Shown here: piece by piece, positions 6,899-15,085 of the stretch
How the letters are laid out: every line of letters starts with the position of its first letter
Numbering within the stretch: the stretch's first letter is position 1
NCBI GenBank assembly: GCA_029975965.1
Contig: JARKOV010000026.1
Location: 1 to 32,027, forward strand
Origin: Anaerolinea sp.
Lineage (GTDB): Bacteria > Chloroflexota > Anaerolineae > Anaerolineales > Anaerolineaceae
DNA length: 32,027 nucleotides
Reading direction: 5' to 3'
Translations under genes and position numbers: made by a program
The notes under the pieces: model-generated
Databases searched by the model: none
Told to the model about the DNA's origin: nothing
Seen by the model: the letters and a program-made list of their open reading frames with translations, nothing else

Positions 6899-7651
6899 AT
6901 GCCCTTTTTTAACGCCAACGGTCACCGCCTCTTCTTCCGTGAGGCAGGCAGCGGCCCCCTGCTCTTGATTTTGCCCGGCAACACCGCCTCATCCGTTCTC
7001 CACCAAAGCGAGTTGGACTACTTCGGAAGGCAGTATCACGCCGTTTCGCTGGATTTTTGGGGCACCGGTCAATCCGAGCGCCTCGCGGAATGGCCCCCGG
7101 ACTGGTGGGCACAGGGCGCCCGCGATGCGGCGCTCTTGCTGGATCATCTCGGCCGGCAACAGGCAATCTGGATGGGCACCAGCGGGGGCGCGGTCGTCGC
7201 GTTGCTCGCGGCAATCGATCACCCGCAGCGCGTGCGGGCCGTGGTGGCCGATTCTACCGGCGAGCGCATCCCAGCGGAGACGCTCAGCGCGATACTCGCC
7301 GATCGCGGCCGGCACACCGGCGGGCAGGTTGATTTCTGGAAAACTGCCCACGGCGAGGACTGGCAATCCGTGGTGGACGCCGACACGCACCTGTTCTGGG
7401 CGATGCGCGAGCGGGGCGTGGACTGGTTCGCGGGCCGGCTGGGCGAAATTCGCTGCCCGGTGTTGTTCACCGCCAGCCTGAGCGATTCCTTGCTGCCGGA
7501 CCTCGGGACACAGGTAGCCGGCATGGCCGCCCAGGTGCCCGGCGCAAGCGCCTTTCTCCACAACGGCGGCGACCACCCACTGATGTGGTCTGCCCCAGAG
7601 CCATTCCGCGCCGCCGCCGATTCCTTCCTCTTACAGGTGCTCCAATCATGA
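6899..7651 (+). CDS. Alpha/beta-hydrolase fold protein
   Basis: A 250-residue cytoplasmic protein of the alpha/beta hydrolase fold. The nucleophile elbow is G-T-S-G-G (Ser95), the acid is probably Asp196 in TASLSDSLLP, and the base His226 in GGDHPLMW. The early strand-turn LILPGNTASS supplies the oxyanion-hole region, with N in place of the common H-G. The fold covers esterases, lipases, dehalogenases and C-C hydrolases, so the substrate cannot be named. The stop overlaps the next start as ATGA (7648-7651), which implies translational coupling to the radical SAM gene. The ribosome-binding site is weak (CGAGAA). Confidence 0.85.
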   Translation: MPFFNANGHRLFFREAGSGPLLLILPGNTASSVLHQSELDYFGRQYHAVSLDFWGTGQSERLAEWPPDWWAQGARDAALLLDHLGRQQAIWMGTSGGAVVALLAAIDHPQRVRAVVADSTGERIPAETLSAILADRGRHTGGQVDFWKTAHGEDWQSVVDADTHLFWAMRERGVDWFAGRLGEIRCPVLFTASLSDSLLPDLGTQVAGMAAQVPGASAFLHNGGDHPLMWSAPEPFRAAADSFLLQVLQS

Positions 7652-8952
7652 TCATCGACAGCCTCTTTTCGACCTCCTTCCGCGTCGCGGCAAACATCCT
7701 GCTGAACATCCGCCCCGACCGGCAGATCGCCTATCCGCCGCCGCAGGCCGGGCAGCGCTACATGCTCTATTCGCACGTGCCCTTCTGCGAAAGCCTCTGC
7801 CCCTATTGTTCCTTCAATCGCTTCGTATTTAATGAAGCGGCGGCGCGGGCTTACTTTGCCGCCCTGCGCGAGGAAATGCGCCTGGTGGCGCGCTCCGGTT
7901 ACTCCTTCGAGTCGCTCTACATCGGCGGCGGCACGCCGACCGTCATGCTGGATGAGCTGGCGCAAACGATCGATCTCGCCCGCGCCCTCTTCCCCATCCG
8001 CGAAGTGTCGTGCGAGACCAACCCCAACCACCTCGACCAGCGCCTGGTCGACGTGCTTGGCAGGCGCGTTCAGCGCCTTTCGGTGGGGGTGCAGAGCTTC
8101 GACGATGGCATGCTCAAGAAAATCAACCGCTACGACCGCTTCGGCTCGGGCGAGGAAACCCTGGAGCGCATCCGTTCGGTAGCCGGCGGCTTCGACTCGC
8201 TCAATGTGGATATGATCTTCAACTTTCCCGGGCAGGACGAAGCCATGCTCCGCCGCGATATCGAGTTGATCCTCGCCAGCGGGGCCAACCAGACCACTTT
8301 CTACCCTTTGATGACCTCCCCCACCGTGCGCCGCTCGCTTTCCGCCACCGTCGGGCAGGTGGAGTACAGCCGCGAGGCCGATTTTTACCACCTGATCGTC
8401 GAACAGCTCAGCCGGGAATACGAGCTCTCCACCGCCTGGACCTTCTCGCGCAAGGGTGGCGGATTGATCGACGAGTACATCGTCGAAAGCGACGAGTATA
8501 TCGGGGTCGGCTCAGGCTCGTTCAGCTACCTTAACGGGGCCCTATACGTCAACACCTTTTCGTTGGACGCCTACCGCCAGTTCATCAACGCCGGCGAGGC
8601 GCCCATCACCGGAAAGCGCCGCTTTACCAAGGCCGACCAGATGCGCTACCGTTTCATGATGGACCTCTTTGGTCTCAAGCTGGACAAGGCCGCCTGGAAA
8701 GCTCGCTTTGGCCGCAGCGTGGAAAAATCGCTGCCGCTCGAAATGGCCTTCTTCCAGGCCAGCGGGGCTTTCGCCTCCAACACCCCCGAAGCCATTACGT
8801 TGACCCCGCACGGGCGCTATATGCAGGTGGTCATGATGCGCGAATTTTTCGCCGGCATCAACCACATCCGCGACCAGGCCCGGCAGGCCGTGCAAGACAT
8901 GCAGAATGCAGAAGCAAAAAAGCTACGCCCTTATTCTGAAGCAAACGCCTGA
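7648..8952 (+). CDS. Radical SAM protein of the HemN/HemW (coproporphyrinogen oxidase-like) family, function uncertain
   Basis: A 434-residue protein. The cluster motif CESLCPYC (C47, C51, C54) binds the 4Fe-4S cluster that cleaves S-adenosylmethionine. GGGTP (93-97), CETNPNHLD and RLSVGVQSFDD are the standard HemN/HemW core motifs, and a HemN-like C-terminal winged-helix region runs from about RFTKADQMRYRFMMDLFG (near 327) onward. Against a true HemN: the residue after the third cysteine pattern is C-S-F-N rather than C-x-C. Against a true HemW: the heme-binding HNxxYW motif is not present. The aligned stretch reads LIDEYIVESDEYIGVGSGS (273-291). It is probably a paralogue with its own substrate, or a heme-utilisation relative. 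Starts by ATGA overlap with the hydrolase and runs 47 bases into the HEAT gene. Confidence 0.85.
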   Translation: MIIDSLFSTSFRVAANILLNIRPDRQIAYPPPQAGQRYMLYSHVPFCESLCPYCSFNRFVFNEAAARAYFAALREEMRLVARSGYSFESLYIGGGTPTVMLDELAQTIDLARALFPIREVSCETNPNHLDQRLVDVLGRRVQRLSVGVQSFDDGMLKKINRYDRFGSGEETLERIRSVAGGFDSLNVDMIFNFPGQDEAMLRRDIELILASGANQTTFYPLMTSPTVRRSLSATVGQVEYSREADFYHLIVEQLSREYELSTAWTFSRKGGGLIDEYIVESDEYIGVGSGSFSYLNGALYVNTFSLDAYRQFINAGEAPITGKRRFTKADQMRYRFMMDLFGLKLDKAAWKARFGRSVEKSLPLEMAFFQASGAFASNTPEAITLTPHGRYMQVVMMREFFAGINHIRDQARQAVQDMQNAEAKKLRPYSEANA

Positions 8953-9649
8953 TTGGGAACCCTACCTGTTGGCCGAGTCCGGGCTGCCCGGGCCGCGCGC
9001 CAACCTCGAGCTGGTCCAGGCCGTCGCCGACGAAGGCACGCTGGAGCATTTCGAGCGCTGGCTGGCCTTACCCCCGGAGCAGGCGCCAGGCAACTCGGCG
9101 CAGGTATTCCTGACCGTCTGCGCGGTCGTGGGGTTGGGACGGTTACTTGCGCAAGGCCGGATCGACCTGCTAGCCCGCTTGCGCGAACTGGCCGGCGACC
9201 CGCGCTGGCGCGTCCGTGAAGCCGTGGCGATGGCGTTGCAGCGTCTTGGGCAGCGCGACATGGCAGCGCTCATCCAGGCAGTCCAGCCCTGGGCCGCAGG
9301 CAATTTGCTGGAGATGCGCGCGGCGGCGGCGGCGCTTTGCGAGCCGGCCTTGTTGGTCGACGAAGCGCACTCGCGGGTTGTCCTGGCGATCTTGCAGCAG
9401 ATCACCAGCCGGCTGGTCGCAGCGCCCGACCGACGTGGTGACGATTTTCGCGTGCTGCGCCAGGCACTGGGCTATTGTTGGAGCGTGGCAACCGCCGCCA
9501 ACCCTGCCGCCGGAAAAGCCTGCATGGAGCGCCTCGCGCGCGACGCCGACCCCGACGTGCGCTGGATCATGCGCGAAAACCTGAAGAAAAACCGCTTGCT
9601 GCGCATGGACGCGGTCTGGGTGGAGAGCCTGCGCCGGCAGGTGGGCTGA
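8906..9649 (+). CDS. HEAT-repeat protein
   Basis: A 247-residue, almost entirely alpha-helical protein. HEAT-type helices with the typical D-P-x-W/V-R-V/W-R-x-x-h-A pattern are clear at LAGDPRWRVREAVAMALQRLG (about 90-113) and at ARDADPDVRWIMRENLKK (near 211-228). The region between has matching amphipathic helices. HEAT repeats form curved scaffolds that bind proteins, nucleic acid or modified peptides; no catalytic motif is seen. The start lies inside the end of the radical SAM gene (47-base overlap), so the two products are probably made in step and may work together. The N-terminus MQKQKSYALILKQ is the only in-frame start that keeps the full helical array. A role as partner or substrate-holder of the radical SAM enzyme is inference. 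Confidence 0.78.
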   Translation: MQKQKSYALILKQTPDWEPYLLAESGLPGPRANLELVQAVADEGTLEHFERWLALPPEQAPGNSAQVFLTVCAVVGLGRLLAQGRIDLLARLRELAGDPRWRVREAVAMALQRLGQRDMAALIQAVQPWAAGNLLEMRAAAAALCEPALLVDEAHSRVVLAILQQITSRLVAAPDRRGDDFRVLRQALGYCWSVATAANPAAGKACMERLARDADPDVRWIMRENLKKNRLLRMDAVWVESLRRQVG

Positions 9650-9677
9650 GCCATCCAATCACACAGGAGGGAGTCGC

Positions 9678-10853
9678 ATGTCCCCGCGAAAACGGATTAA
9701 GGTTTGGGTTGCCGTCCTGCTCGGATTGCCGGCCCTGTGCCTGCTGCTCGTTCTGGTTTCATTCGTTTCCAACCTCTCGCTGCCCACCACCTCGCCGGTC
9801 ACCGACCGGCTGAGCGAGCAGGACAAGGCGCAACTGGCCGAATTCAACCGCCTCCGCGCGGCGCTGGGCGACTCGGTCTGGCCCGGTTTTGGCGACGCCG
9901 ATATTCCTGCCATCCTGTACAACGAAGAACGCGCCTTCCTGGTCGGGGTCGCCGACCCGCCGGACGGTTGGGTCAAGGTGCCCGAAACCAGCCTGCGGGG
10001 GGCAGCCTGGCAGCCGGTCAGCGGTGACAATTTCGGTAGCGCGCCCTATTACAGCCAGCCGGTGACCGACGCCGGGAATCAAATCGGCGCTTTCACCGTG
10101 CGGGTTGGCGACCGGTACGCAGCCTGCATGAACACGCTGGAATGGATGCGCATCGGCCTGACCCGCGAGGTCCGCGGCGACCTGCCACCTTTCTTGCAGG
10201 CTGTGTTCCCTTACCGCGTCTTCCCGCTGGCTTTGTTCAACACTGAGACGCACGTCATGGCCCTCGAGCACGAGGCTTTTCACGCCTTCCAGGCCACCCG
10301 AGCGCCGCAGCGCCTGATCGACGCCGAGCTGGCCGAGCGCAACGTTGGGAATCTCTACCGGCAGCAGACCGGGCGCATGGAAGAGGCCTGGCAGGTCGAG
10401 TTCGCTCTGCTCCAGGACGCAATGGGCGAGCGCTCCGATGCCGAGTTGCGCGACCTGGCCAATCGCTTCCTGGCGCAGCGCGCGCAGCGCCGCGAGCAGG
10501 CCGGGCTGTCCGCGGAGCTGGCGCAATATGAGCGCGAGCGCGAATGGCTGGAAGGGCTGGCCAAGTACGCCGAGCTGTCCATCTGGCGCGCCGGCGCCCT
10601 GAACGAAAGCTACCAGCCGCTGCCCGTAGCGCGCGGGCTGGCGAGCGTCAACGAATATCGCGGATTTCAACGCTATTGGAACGAGCAAATCCGCCTCCTC
10701 GGGCAGCAGCACACCAGCGAAGGCGATGGTCGCTTCTATTTTTCTGGCTGGGTCCAGGCGGAGATCCTCGACCGCCTCTCCCCAGGCTGGAAAGAGCGCG
10801 CTTTCGAGGAAGGTGTGTTTCTCGAAGATTTGCTGGCCCAGGCCCTGAACTAA
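9678..10853 (+). CDS. Membrane-anchored HExxH metallopeptidase-like protein
   Basis: A 391-residue protein. A basic start and one hydrophobic helix (about 8-30) without a clear cleavage site predict an N-terminal anchor with the rest outside the cell. The zinc motif HEAFH (198-202) sits in ALEHEAFHAFQA. A downstream helix, EWLEGLAKYAELSIWR (E292, E299), could supply the third zinc ligand, as in gluzincin-type peptidases. A second mark, FFNTE-like ALFNTETHV, precedes the motif. I do not recognise a named family. AGGAGGGAG lies just before the ATG and the gene begins 28 bases after the HEAT gene, so it is probably the last gene of that operon. A weak hairpin (10933-10954) follows. Confidence 0.75.
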   Translation: MSPRKRIKVWVAVLLGLPALCLLLVLVSFVSNLSLPTTSPVTDRLSEQDKAQLAEFNRLRAALGDSVWPGFGDADIPAILYNEERAFLVGVADPPDGWVKVPETSLRGAAWQPVSGDNFGSAPYYSQPVTDAGNQIGAFTVRVGDRYAACMNTLEWMRIGLTREVRGDLPPFLQAVFPYRVFPLALFNTETHVMALEHEAFHAFQATRAPQRLIDAELAERNVGNLYRQQTGRMEEAWQVEFALLQDAMGERSDAELRDLANRFLAQRAQRREQAGLSAELAQYEREREWLEGLAKYAELSIWRAGALNESYQPLPVARGLASVNEYRGFQRYWNEQIRLLGQQHTSEGDGRFYFSGWVQAEILDRLSPGWKERAFEEGVFLEDLLAQALN

Positions 10854-10932
10854 AGGCGCGTCTCCGCTCCCGTACCGAAAAAACAACCGCAAAGCGGAAA
10901 AGGCACCACATACAACGTGAAGGGCGCCGGAG

Positions 10933-10954
10933 GGGCGGGCTTCCACGCCCGCCC
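10933..10954 (+). terminator. GC-rich hairpin downstream of the metallopeptidase gene
   Basis: An 8-bp perfect stem, GGGCGGGC (10933-10940) with GCCCGCCC (10947-10954), 6-nt loop, then GTTTC. The U-tract is short, so it is a weak terminator at best. The rest of 10854-11078 shows no gene that I can support. Confidence 0.4.
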
Positions 10955-11078
10955 GTTTCAGACCGGGGATCGCGCGAAACGAAAAAGGCGAGCCGCTATG
11001 GGACGGGCATGCACGCCCCTGGCACACCCGACTGACCGAAGAGAGGTTGCCGCCGCCGGCCGTGAATTAATGTTCGGG

Positions 11079-11107
11079 TTGCCAATCCGGTTAAACGCCT
11101 TTATAAT
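11079..11107 (+). promoter_or_regulatory. Strong sigma-70-type promoter of the S1 gene
   Basis: TTGCCA (11079-11084), a 17-base spacer and a perfect TATAAT (11102-11107). This is the best promoter in the window. Transcription should start near 11114, leaving a 30-base leader before the ATG at 11144, as expected for a highly expressed translation gene. Confidence 0.85.
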
Positions 11108-11143
11108 GGGTAGTAATCTCAAATTCCGGAGTTCAGAAGTCGT

Positions 11144-12376
11144 ATGGATCAGAACAACGCCCAGCTCGAGCAGGGAAAGGCCGTCGAAAACCCTGAGAAC
11201 AACGCCGAGAACCACAATAGCATGGCATCCTTGCTGGAGAAGGAAGGCCTGGGCATGGATTTCCCCCAATCGGGAGAGATTCGCACAGGCGTTATCGCAA
11301 GTATCAGCCCCTCCCAGATTCTGGTGAGTGTGGGCACCAAATCCGAAGGCGTGATCAGCGGACGCGAGCTGGAAAGCATCCCCGCCGACGAGCTGGCCGA
11401 TTTGAAGGTAAACCAGGAGATCCCGGTTTACATCATCAACCCCGAAGATCAAAACGGCAACCTGGTGCTTTCGTACACCCGCGCCCGCGAAGAAGTGAGC
11501 TGGCAGGGCATCGAGAACATGCTCGGATCGCGGGAAACTTTCCACAGCAAGATCATCGGCTACAACAAAGGCGGCCTGATCGTCCCGGTGGCTGGCTTGC
11601 GCGGTTTCGTGCCCGCTTCTCAGGTCAGCCTCTCCCGCCGCGCTGGAATGACGGGTGACACCCCCGACCAGCGTTGGAGCAAGATGGTCGGCGAGGAGAT
11701 CGACGTGTGCGTGATCGAGGTCGATCGCGAACGCCGCCGCCTCATCCTCAGCGAGCGCGCCGCCAGCAACGAGACCCGTGAATCCCTGAAAGAAAGGGTG
11801 ATCGAGGAGCTAAAAGAGGGCGAAGTGCGCGCCGGGCGCGTCACCAGCCTGGCCGAGTTTGGCGCTTTCGTCAACATCAACGGTGCCGACGGTCTGGTTC
11901 ACCTTTCGGAGATTTCCTGGGACCGCATCAACCATCCCAGCGAGGTGCTCAAGGTCGGCCAGGACGTCAAGGTGAAGGTCATCAGCATCGACCGCGAGAA
12001 GAAGCGCATTGGCCTCTCGATCCGCCAGCTCCAGGACGACCCCTGGACCGAGCGCACCGCCAAGTACCAGGTGGGCATGCTGGTCGAAGCCGAGATCACC
12101 CGCCTGACCAAGTTCGGCGCGTTTGCCCGCCTCGAGCAAGACCTCGAAGGGCTCATTCACATCTCTGAGATCAGCGAGCGGCGCATCGAGCACCCCAAGG
12201 AAGTTCTCAAAGAGGGCGACACTGTCACCTTGCGCATAATCAAAATCGACCCGGCCAACCACCGCATCGGCCACAGCCTGCGGCGGGTGGACTCGCAAGC
12301 CTACGCCGACCTCGACTGGCAGTCGCTGGAAGAAGTGATGGACAACCTGGGCGAAGACTCAGAACCGTCCGCCTGA
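11144..12376 (+). CDS. rpsA: Ribosomal protein S1 (four S1 domains)
   Basis: A 410-residue RNA-binding protein with four S1 (OB-fold) domains at about 43-112, 130-205, 225-293 and 309-380. The two last are the most typical (TSLAEFGAFVNI with GLVHLSEISW, and TRLTKFGAFARL with GLIHISEIS). It helps mRNA bind the 30S subunit and start translation. Four domains, not the six of enterobacterial S1, is the usual form in Gram-positive and Chloroflexota-type S1. The N-terminus (1-40) is Asn/Gln/Glu-rich and probably unstructured. The second domain carries an extra loop, SLSRRAGMTGDTPDQRW, typical of S1 domain 2. GGAG lies about 12 bases before the ATG. Single-gene transcript bounded by the promoter at 11079 and terminator at 12393. 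Confidence 0.92.
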   Translation: MDQNNAQLEQGKAVENPENNAENHNSMASLLEKEGLGMDFPQSGEIRTGVIASISPSQILVSVGTKSEGVISGRELESIPADELADLKVNQEIPVYIINPEDQNGNLVLSYTRAREEVSWQGIENMLGSRETFHSKIIGYNKGGLIVPVAGLRGFVPASQVSLSRRAGMTGDTPDQRWSKMVGEEIDVCVIEVDRERRRLILSERAASNETRESLKERVIEELKEGEVRAGRVTSLAEFGAFVNINGADGLVHLSEISWDRINHPSEVLKVGQDVKVKVISIDREKKRIGLSIRQLQDDPWTERTAKYQVGMLVEAEITRLTKFGAFARLEQDLEGLIHISEISERRIEHPKEVLKEGDTVTLRIIKIDPANHRIGHSLRRVDSQAYADLDWQSLEEVMDNLGEDSEPSA

Positions 12377-12392
12377 TTGACCCTGGCATATC

Positions 12393-12423
12393 AGAGCGCA
12401 CCGGCGCCGGTGCGCTCTTTTTT
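12393..12423 (+). terminator. Rho-independent terminator of the S1 gene
   Basis: A perfect 26-base palindrome (12393-12418, arms AGAGCGCACCGGC and GCCGGTGCGCTCT) is followed by a run of six Ts (12418-12423). It begins 17 bases after the stop codon. Confidence 0.93.
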
Positions 12424-12495
12424 CTCCCCTACCGGTTTTTTAGCCCTGAAAAGCCCGCCTGTTTGAGCCTGTGATGTTCACCTGCCCCGCCTGCC

Positions 12496-13626
12496 ATGCC
12501 CCCATTGATCGTTGACGCGCACCAGGACCTCGCTTATAACGCGCTCACCTTTGAGCGCAATTACCTGCAATCCGCGCTGGACACGCGCCGCCAGGAGGAG
12601 GGCACCCTCGCGCCACTGCGCAACGGCCAGACCATGCTCGGTTGGCCTGAGTTCCAGCAGGCCCGCGTGGCGTTGATCTTCGCCACGCTGTTCATCGCGG
12701 AGCGCGGCGCGCTGGAGGAATGGGAGACCCAGGTGTACCGCAGCCCGGCCGAAGCGCGCAGCCTGTGGCAGGCCCAGCTAGATTCCTACCTGCGCCTGTC
12801 CGGCGAGCATCCCGACCGGTTCCGCCTGATTGAAGACCGCTCCGCGCTGAGCGCCCTGTTGGCCGAATGGCAGGCAGAACCCGCCGGGGCGGGCAACGCG
12901 CAAAGCGTCTCCGCCGCGCCGCCGACCACCCATCCGGTGGGCCTGGTGCTGCTCATGGAAAACGCCGAGGGACTGCGCGAGCCGCGCGAGCTGGAAGACT
13001 GGCATGCCCAGGGCGTGCGGCTGGTCGGACCGGTGTGGGCCGAGGCCGGCACGCGATTTTGCGGCGGCACCCGCACCGCTGCCGGATTCACCCGCGAAGG
13101 CCACGAGTTGCTGGAAGTGATGGCTGGCCTGGGTCTTGCATTGGATATTGCCCATATGAGCGAGCGCGCCGCATTGCAAGCCCTGGACCGTTACGAGGGG
13201 CCGTTGGCTGCTACCCACGCCAACTGCCGCACGCTGCTGCGTCGCTCTGAGAATGAGCGCCACCTCAGCGATGACGTCATCCGCCGCCTGATCGAGCGCG
13301 ACGGCGTGATGGGCATTTCGCCCTACGCCGCCTGGTTGCGACCGGGATTTTCCAGGGCCGACGACCCCACCGCGACCCATCTCGGTCACCTCGTCGCCCA
13401 CATCGATCACGTCTGCCAGTTAGCCGGCGACGCCGCCCACGTTGGACTCGGCACCGACTTCGACGGCGGCTGGGGCTGGCCGCACGTGCCGCACGAGCTC
13501 AACACGATCGGCGATCTGCAAAAATTGGGCCCGCGCCTCGCGGAAGCCGGTTACAGCGAGGCCGACGTCGCCGCCATCCTGGGCGGCAACTGGGTAAATT
13601 TTCTGCAAAGGGGCTTGCCAGCGTGA
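12496..13626 (+). CDS. Membrane dipeptidase-type metallopeptidase (family M19)
   Basis: A 376-residue zinc dipeptidase of the renal dipeptidase family, which cleaves dipeptides including those with D-residues. The metal ligands are in place: H9 and D11 (VDAHQD), the bridging glutamate in LLMENAEG (E155 or E158), H220 (DIAHMS) and H241 (ATHANC). The substrate-side Asp pair is in GTDFDGG (D321, D323). The Asn-Cys-Arg after H241 is also typical. No signal peptide or lipobox is seen, so the bacterial enzyme is probably cytoplasmic. No Shine-Dalgarno sequence precedes the ATG and no clear promoter was found in the 70 bases after the S1 terminator. The stop TGA overlaps the next start (TGATG), so the following membrane protein is coupled to it. 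Confidence 0.92.
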   Translation: MPPLIVDAHQDLAYNALTFERNYLQSALDTRRQEEGTLAPLRNGQTMLGWPEFQQARVALIFATLFIAERGALEEWETQVYRSPAEARSLWQAQLDSYLRLSGEHPDRFRLIEDRSALSALLAEWQAEPAGAGNAQSVSAAPPTTHPVGLVLLMENAEGLREPRELEDWHAQGVRLVGPVWAEAGTRFCGGTRTAAGFTREGHELLEVMAGLGLALDIAHMSERAALQALDRYEGPLAATHANCRTLLRRSENERHLSDDVIRRLIERDGVMGISPYAAWLRPGFSRADDPTATHLGHLVAHIDHVCQLAGDAAHVGLGTDFDGGWGWPHVPHELNTIGDLQKLGPRLAEAGYSEADVAAILGGNWVNFLQRGLPA

Positions 13627-14120
13627 TGACCGCCGCCTCACCGCAAAGCCTGCCCAACCGGGCCGTTCCGCCTTCGCCCGAGGTGCCCACCCGACCGCTG
13701 CGTTACTGGCGTCGCCGGATGCGCCTCGGCCTGGCGATCACCCTGGCAGGTTTTCTGATCTTCTTGCTCGGCGCCCGGCCCGGCCTGTTTGGCGTCGACC
13801 GCAGCCCGGTGATCGGTTTCGTCCAGATTGCCGTGTTCCTGGTCGGACTGGCGATCATTTGCGTCGGAGGCTACCTCAGCCTGCGCTCCCTGTGGAAAGA
13901 ACACCCGATCAGCATTTCCGCCGATGTGGGACAGCGTCTCGTGGCGACCGGCTACGTGATCGCCGTCTTCACCGGCATGGCCGACATCTTCGGCATGGGC
14001 AGCCACCCCTTGCCGGGGGTGCCCTACTTCGGCGAATGGCAGGCGCGCGGCGTCGAGCTGGGCATGGGAATCATCGCCATCGGGTTCCTGATGATGCTGC
14101 CCGGCAAACAAAATGATTGA
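13626..14120 (+). CDS. Small polytopic membrane protein of unknown function
   Basis: About 164 residues with a Pro-rich cytoplasmic start, an Arg-rich RYWRRRMR stretch, and four hydrophobic segments (roughly 34-50, 63-85, 104-122 and 142-158). The Arg cluster before the first helix predicts a cytoplasmic N-terminus. The ATG at 13626 overlaps the M19 stop as TGATG. A GTG three bases upstream (13623) is an equally possible start. I recognise no family. It overlaps or abuts genes on both sides, so it is part of the dipeptidase operon. Confidence 0.7.
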   Translation: MTAASPQSLPNRAVPPSPEVPTRPLRYWRRRMRLGLAITLAGFLIFLLGARPGLFGVDRSPVIGFVQIAVFLVGLAIICVGGYLSLRSLWKEHPISISADVGQRLVATGYVIAVFTGMADIFGMGSHPLPGVPYFGEWQARGVELGMGIIAIGFLMMLPGKQND

Positions 14121-14136
14121 ACCTCGAGGAGATACC

Positions 14137-14940
14137 ATGCTGGCAGAACTGATCCGCTTGACCACTTCGGACGGGTTATCACACCCGGGCGCATTTTACG
14201 CGGCGAAATCCGCCGAACCCGTCCCGCTGGGCGTGGTGATCGTCCACGGTCTCACCGGCAGCTTCGTCGGCGAGATCGAAACCGCGTTGCCCCCCCTGCT
14301 GGCGGAAGCCGGTTATTCCACGCTCGTCTTCAATAACCGCGGCACGGGCATCGTCGGCGGCGCCACCGAGCTGTTCGCCGGGTGCATCCCCGATATCCGC
14401 GCCGCCATCGATTGGATGGAAATGCGCGGCTTCTCGCGCATCGCGCTCTTTGGTCACAGCAAGGCCGGAGCCAAGGTAGCCTATTACATGGTCAAAACCA
14501 GCGATCCGCGCGTGACCGGCTTGAGCGTGCTTTCGCCGGTCGACAGCGCCCACGACACCATCCACTGGCAGGCGCCGCAGTTTGGCAAGCGCAACCCGTC
14601 CGCCTGGCTCGAGCGCGTCAAAGCGCTGGCGGCCAGGGGCAAAGGCGACGTGTTGTTTGCCAAACCCACCTGGCCCTACCTGCTCTCGGCTGCGACCGCC
14701 GCCGACCACCTGGCGCTGACCGACGACACCACGATCGACAACCTGGCTGCCCTGCGGCTGCCCATCCTGGCGGCCTGCGGCTCACTCGAGCTGGATTGGT
14801 GCAAGACGGTCGCCGCATTGCTCCCCGAGCCCCCGCCGGGTTACCGCGTCGCGGTGATCGATGGCGCCGACCACGTGTACACCGGTCACGAAAAGGAGAT
14901 GGCCGACCTGATGATCGGCTGGATGAAGACGCTTATTTAA
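14137..14940 (+). CDS. Alpha/beta-hydrolase fold protein (esterase/peptidase-like)
   Basis: A 267-residue alpha/beta hydrolase. Oxyanion-hole strand VIVHGLTGSF (34-43), nucleophile elbow G-H-S-K-A-G (Ser108), probable acid in ACGSLELD (E218 or D220) and base His246 in DGADHVYTGHE. The fold matches the acyl-peptide or carboxylesterase-like group (NNRGTG turn near 66-71), but the substrate is unknown. I start it at 14137 because CGAGGAG lies eight bases upstream. An earlier in-frame ATG (14113) would overlap the membrane protein gene and lacks a ribosome-binding site. Last gene of the M19 operon; it ends at a large hairpin. Confidence 0.83.
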   Translation: MLAELIRLTTSDGLSHPGAFYAAKSAEPVPLGVVIVHGLTGSFVGEIETALPPLLAEAGYSTLVFNNRGTGIVGGATELFAGCIPDIRAAIDWMEMRGFSRIALFGHSKAGAKVAYYMVKTSDPRVTGLSVLSPVDSAHDTIHWQAPQFGKRNPSAWLERVKALAARGKGDVLFAKPTWPYLLSAATAADHLALTDDTTIDNLAALRLPILAACGSLELDWCKTVAALLPEPPPGYRVAVIDGADHVYTGHEKEMADLMIGWMKTLI

Positions 14941-14952
14941 AAAGCAAAGGAT

Positions 14953-14995
14953 TTTGTTGTGTGTGCGGCGGCTGTGCCGCCGCACACACAACAAA
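14953..14995. terminator. Perfect 20-bp hairpin with a 3-base loop, probable bidirectional terminator
   Basis: Arms 14953-14972 and 14976-14995 are exact reverse complements and the loop is TGT. The arms begin TTTGTTGTG and end CACAACAAA, which gives U-tract-like ends in both directions. It begins 13 bases past the hydrolase stop (14940) and faces the minus-strand gene ending at 15086. Confidence 0.75.
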
Positions 14996-15023
14996 TAACC
15001 ATTTTGAGATGGGTTGTGGTTCC

Positions 15024-15064
15024 TAAAAAGGGTAGAAGGGAAGTTCCCGCAACTTCTTTCACCC
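15024..15064 (-). terminator. Rho-independent terminator of the flavoprotein gene
   Basis: On the minus strand a hairpin formed by 15051-15064 and 15030-15045 (core GAAGTT/AACTTC, loop of 5, extended by G-U pairs and a GGGT/ACCC base with A bulges) is followed by TTTTTAGG (complement of 15023-15030). It lies 22 bases beyond the stop of the gene at 15086. Confidence 0.65.
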
Positions 15065-15085
15065 CTGGCTGGTGGTTACCCTATT

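Noticed and set aside
7648..8952. Naming the radical SAM gene hemN or hemW
   Set aside because: It lacks the extra cysteine of HemN and the HNxxYW motif of HemW.
9759..11027. Minus-strand frame of 422 codons opposite the HExxH gene
   Set aside because: No motif, and it would run over the S1 upstream region. The plus-strand frame has an anchor helix, HExxH and a strong ribosome-binding site.
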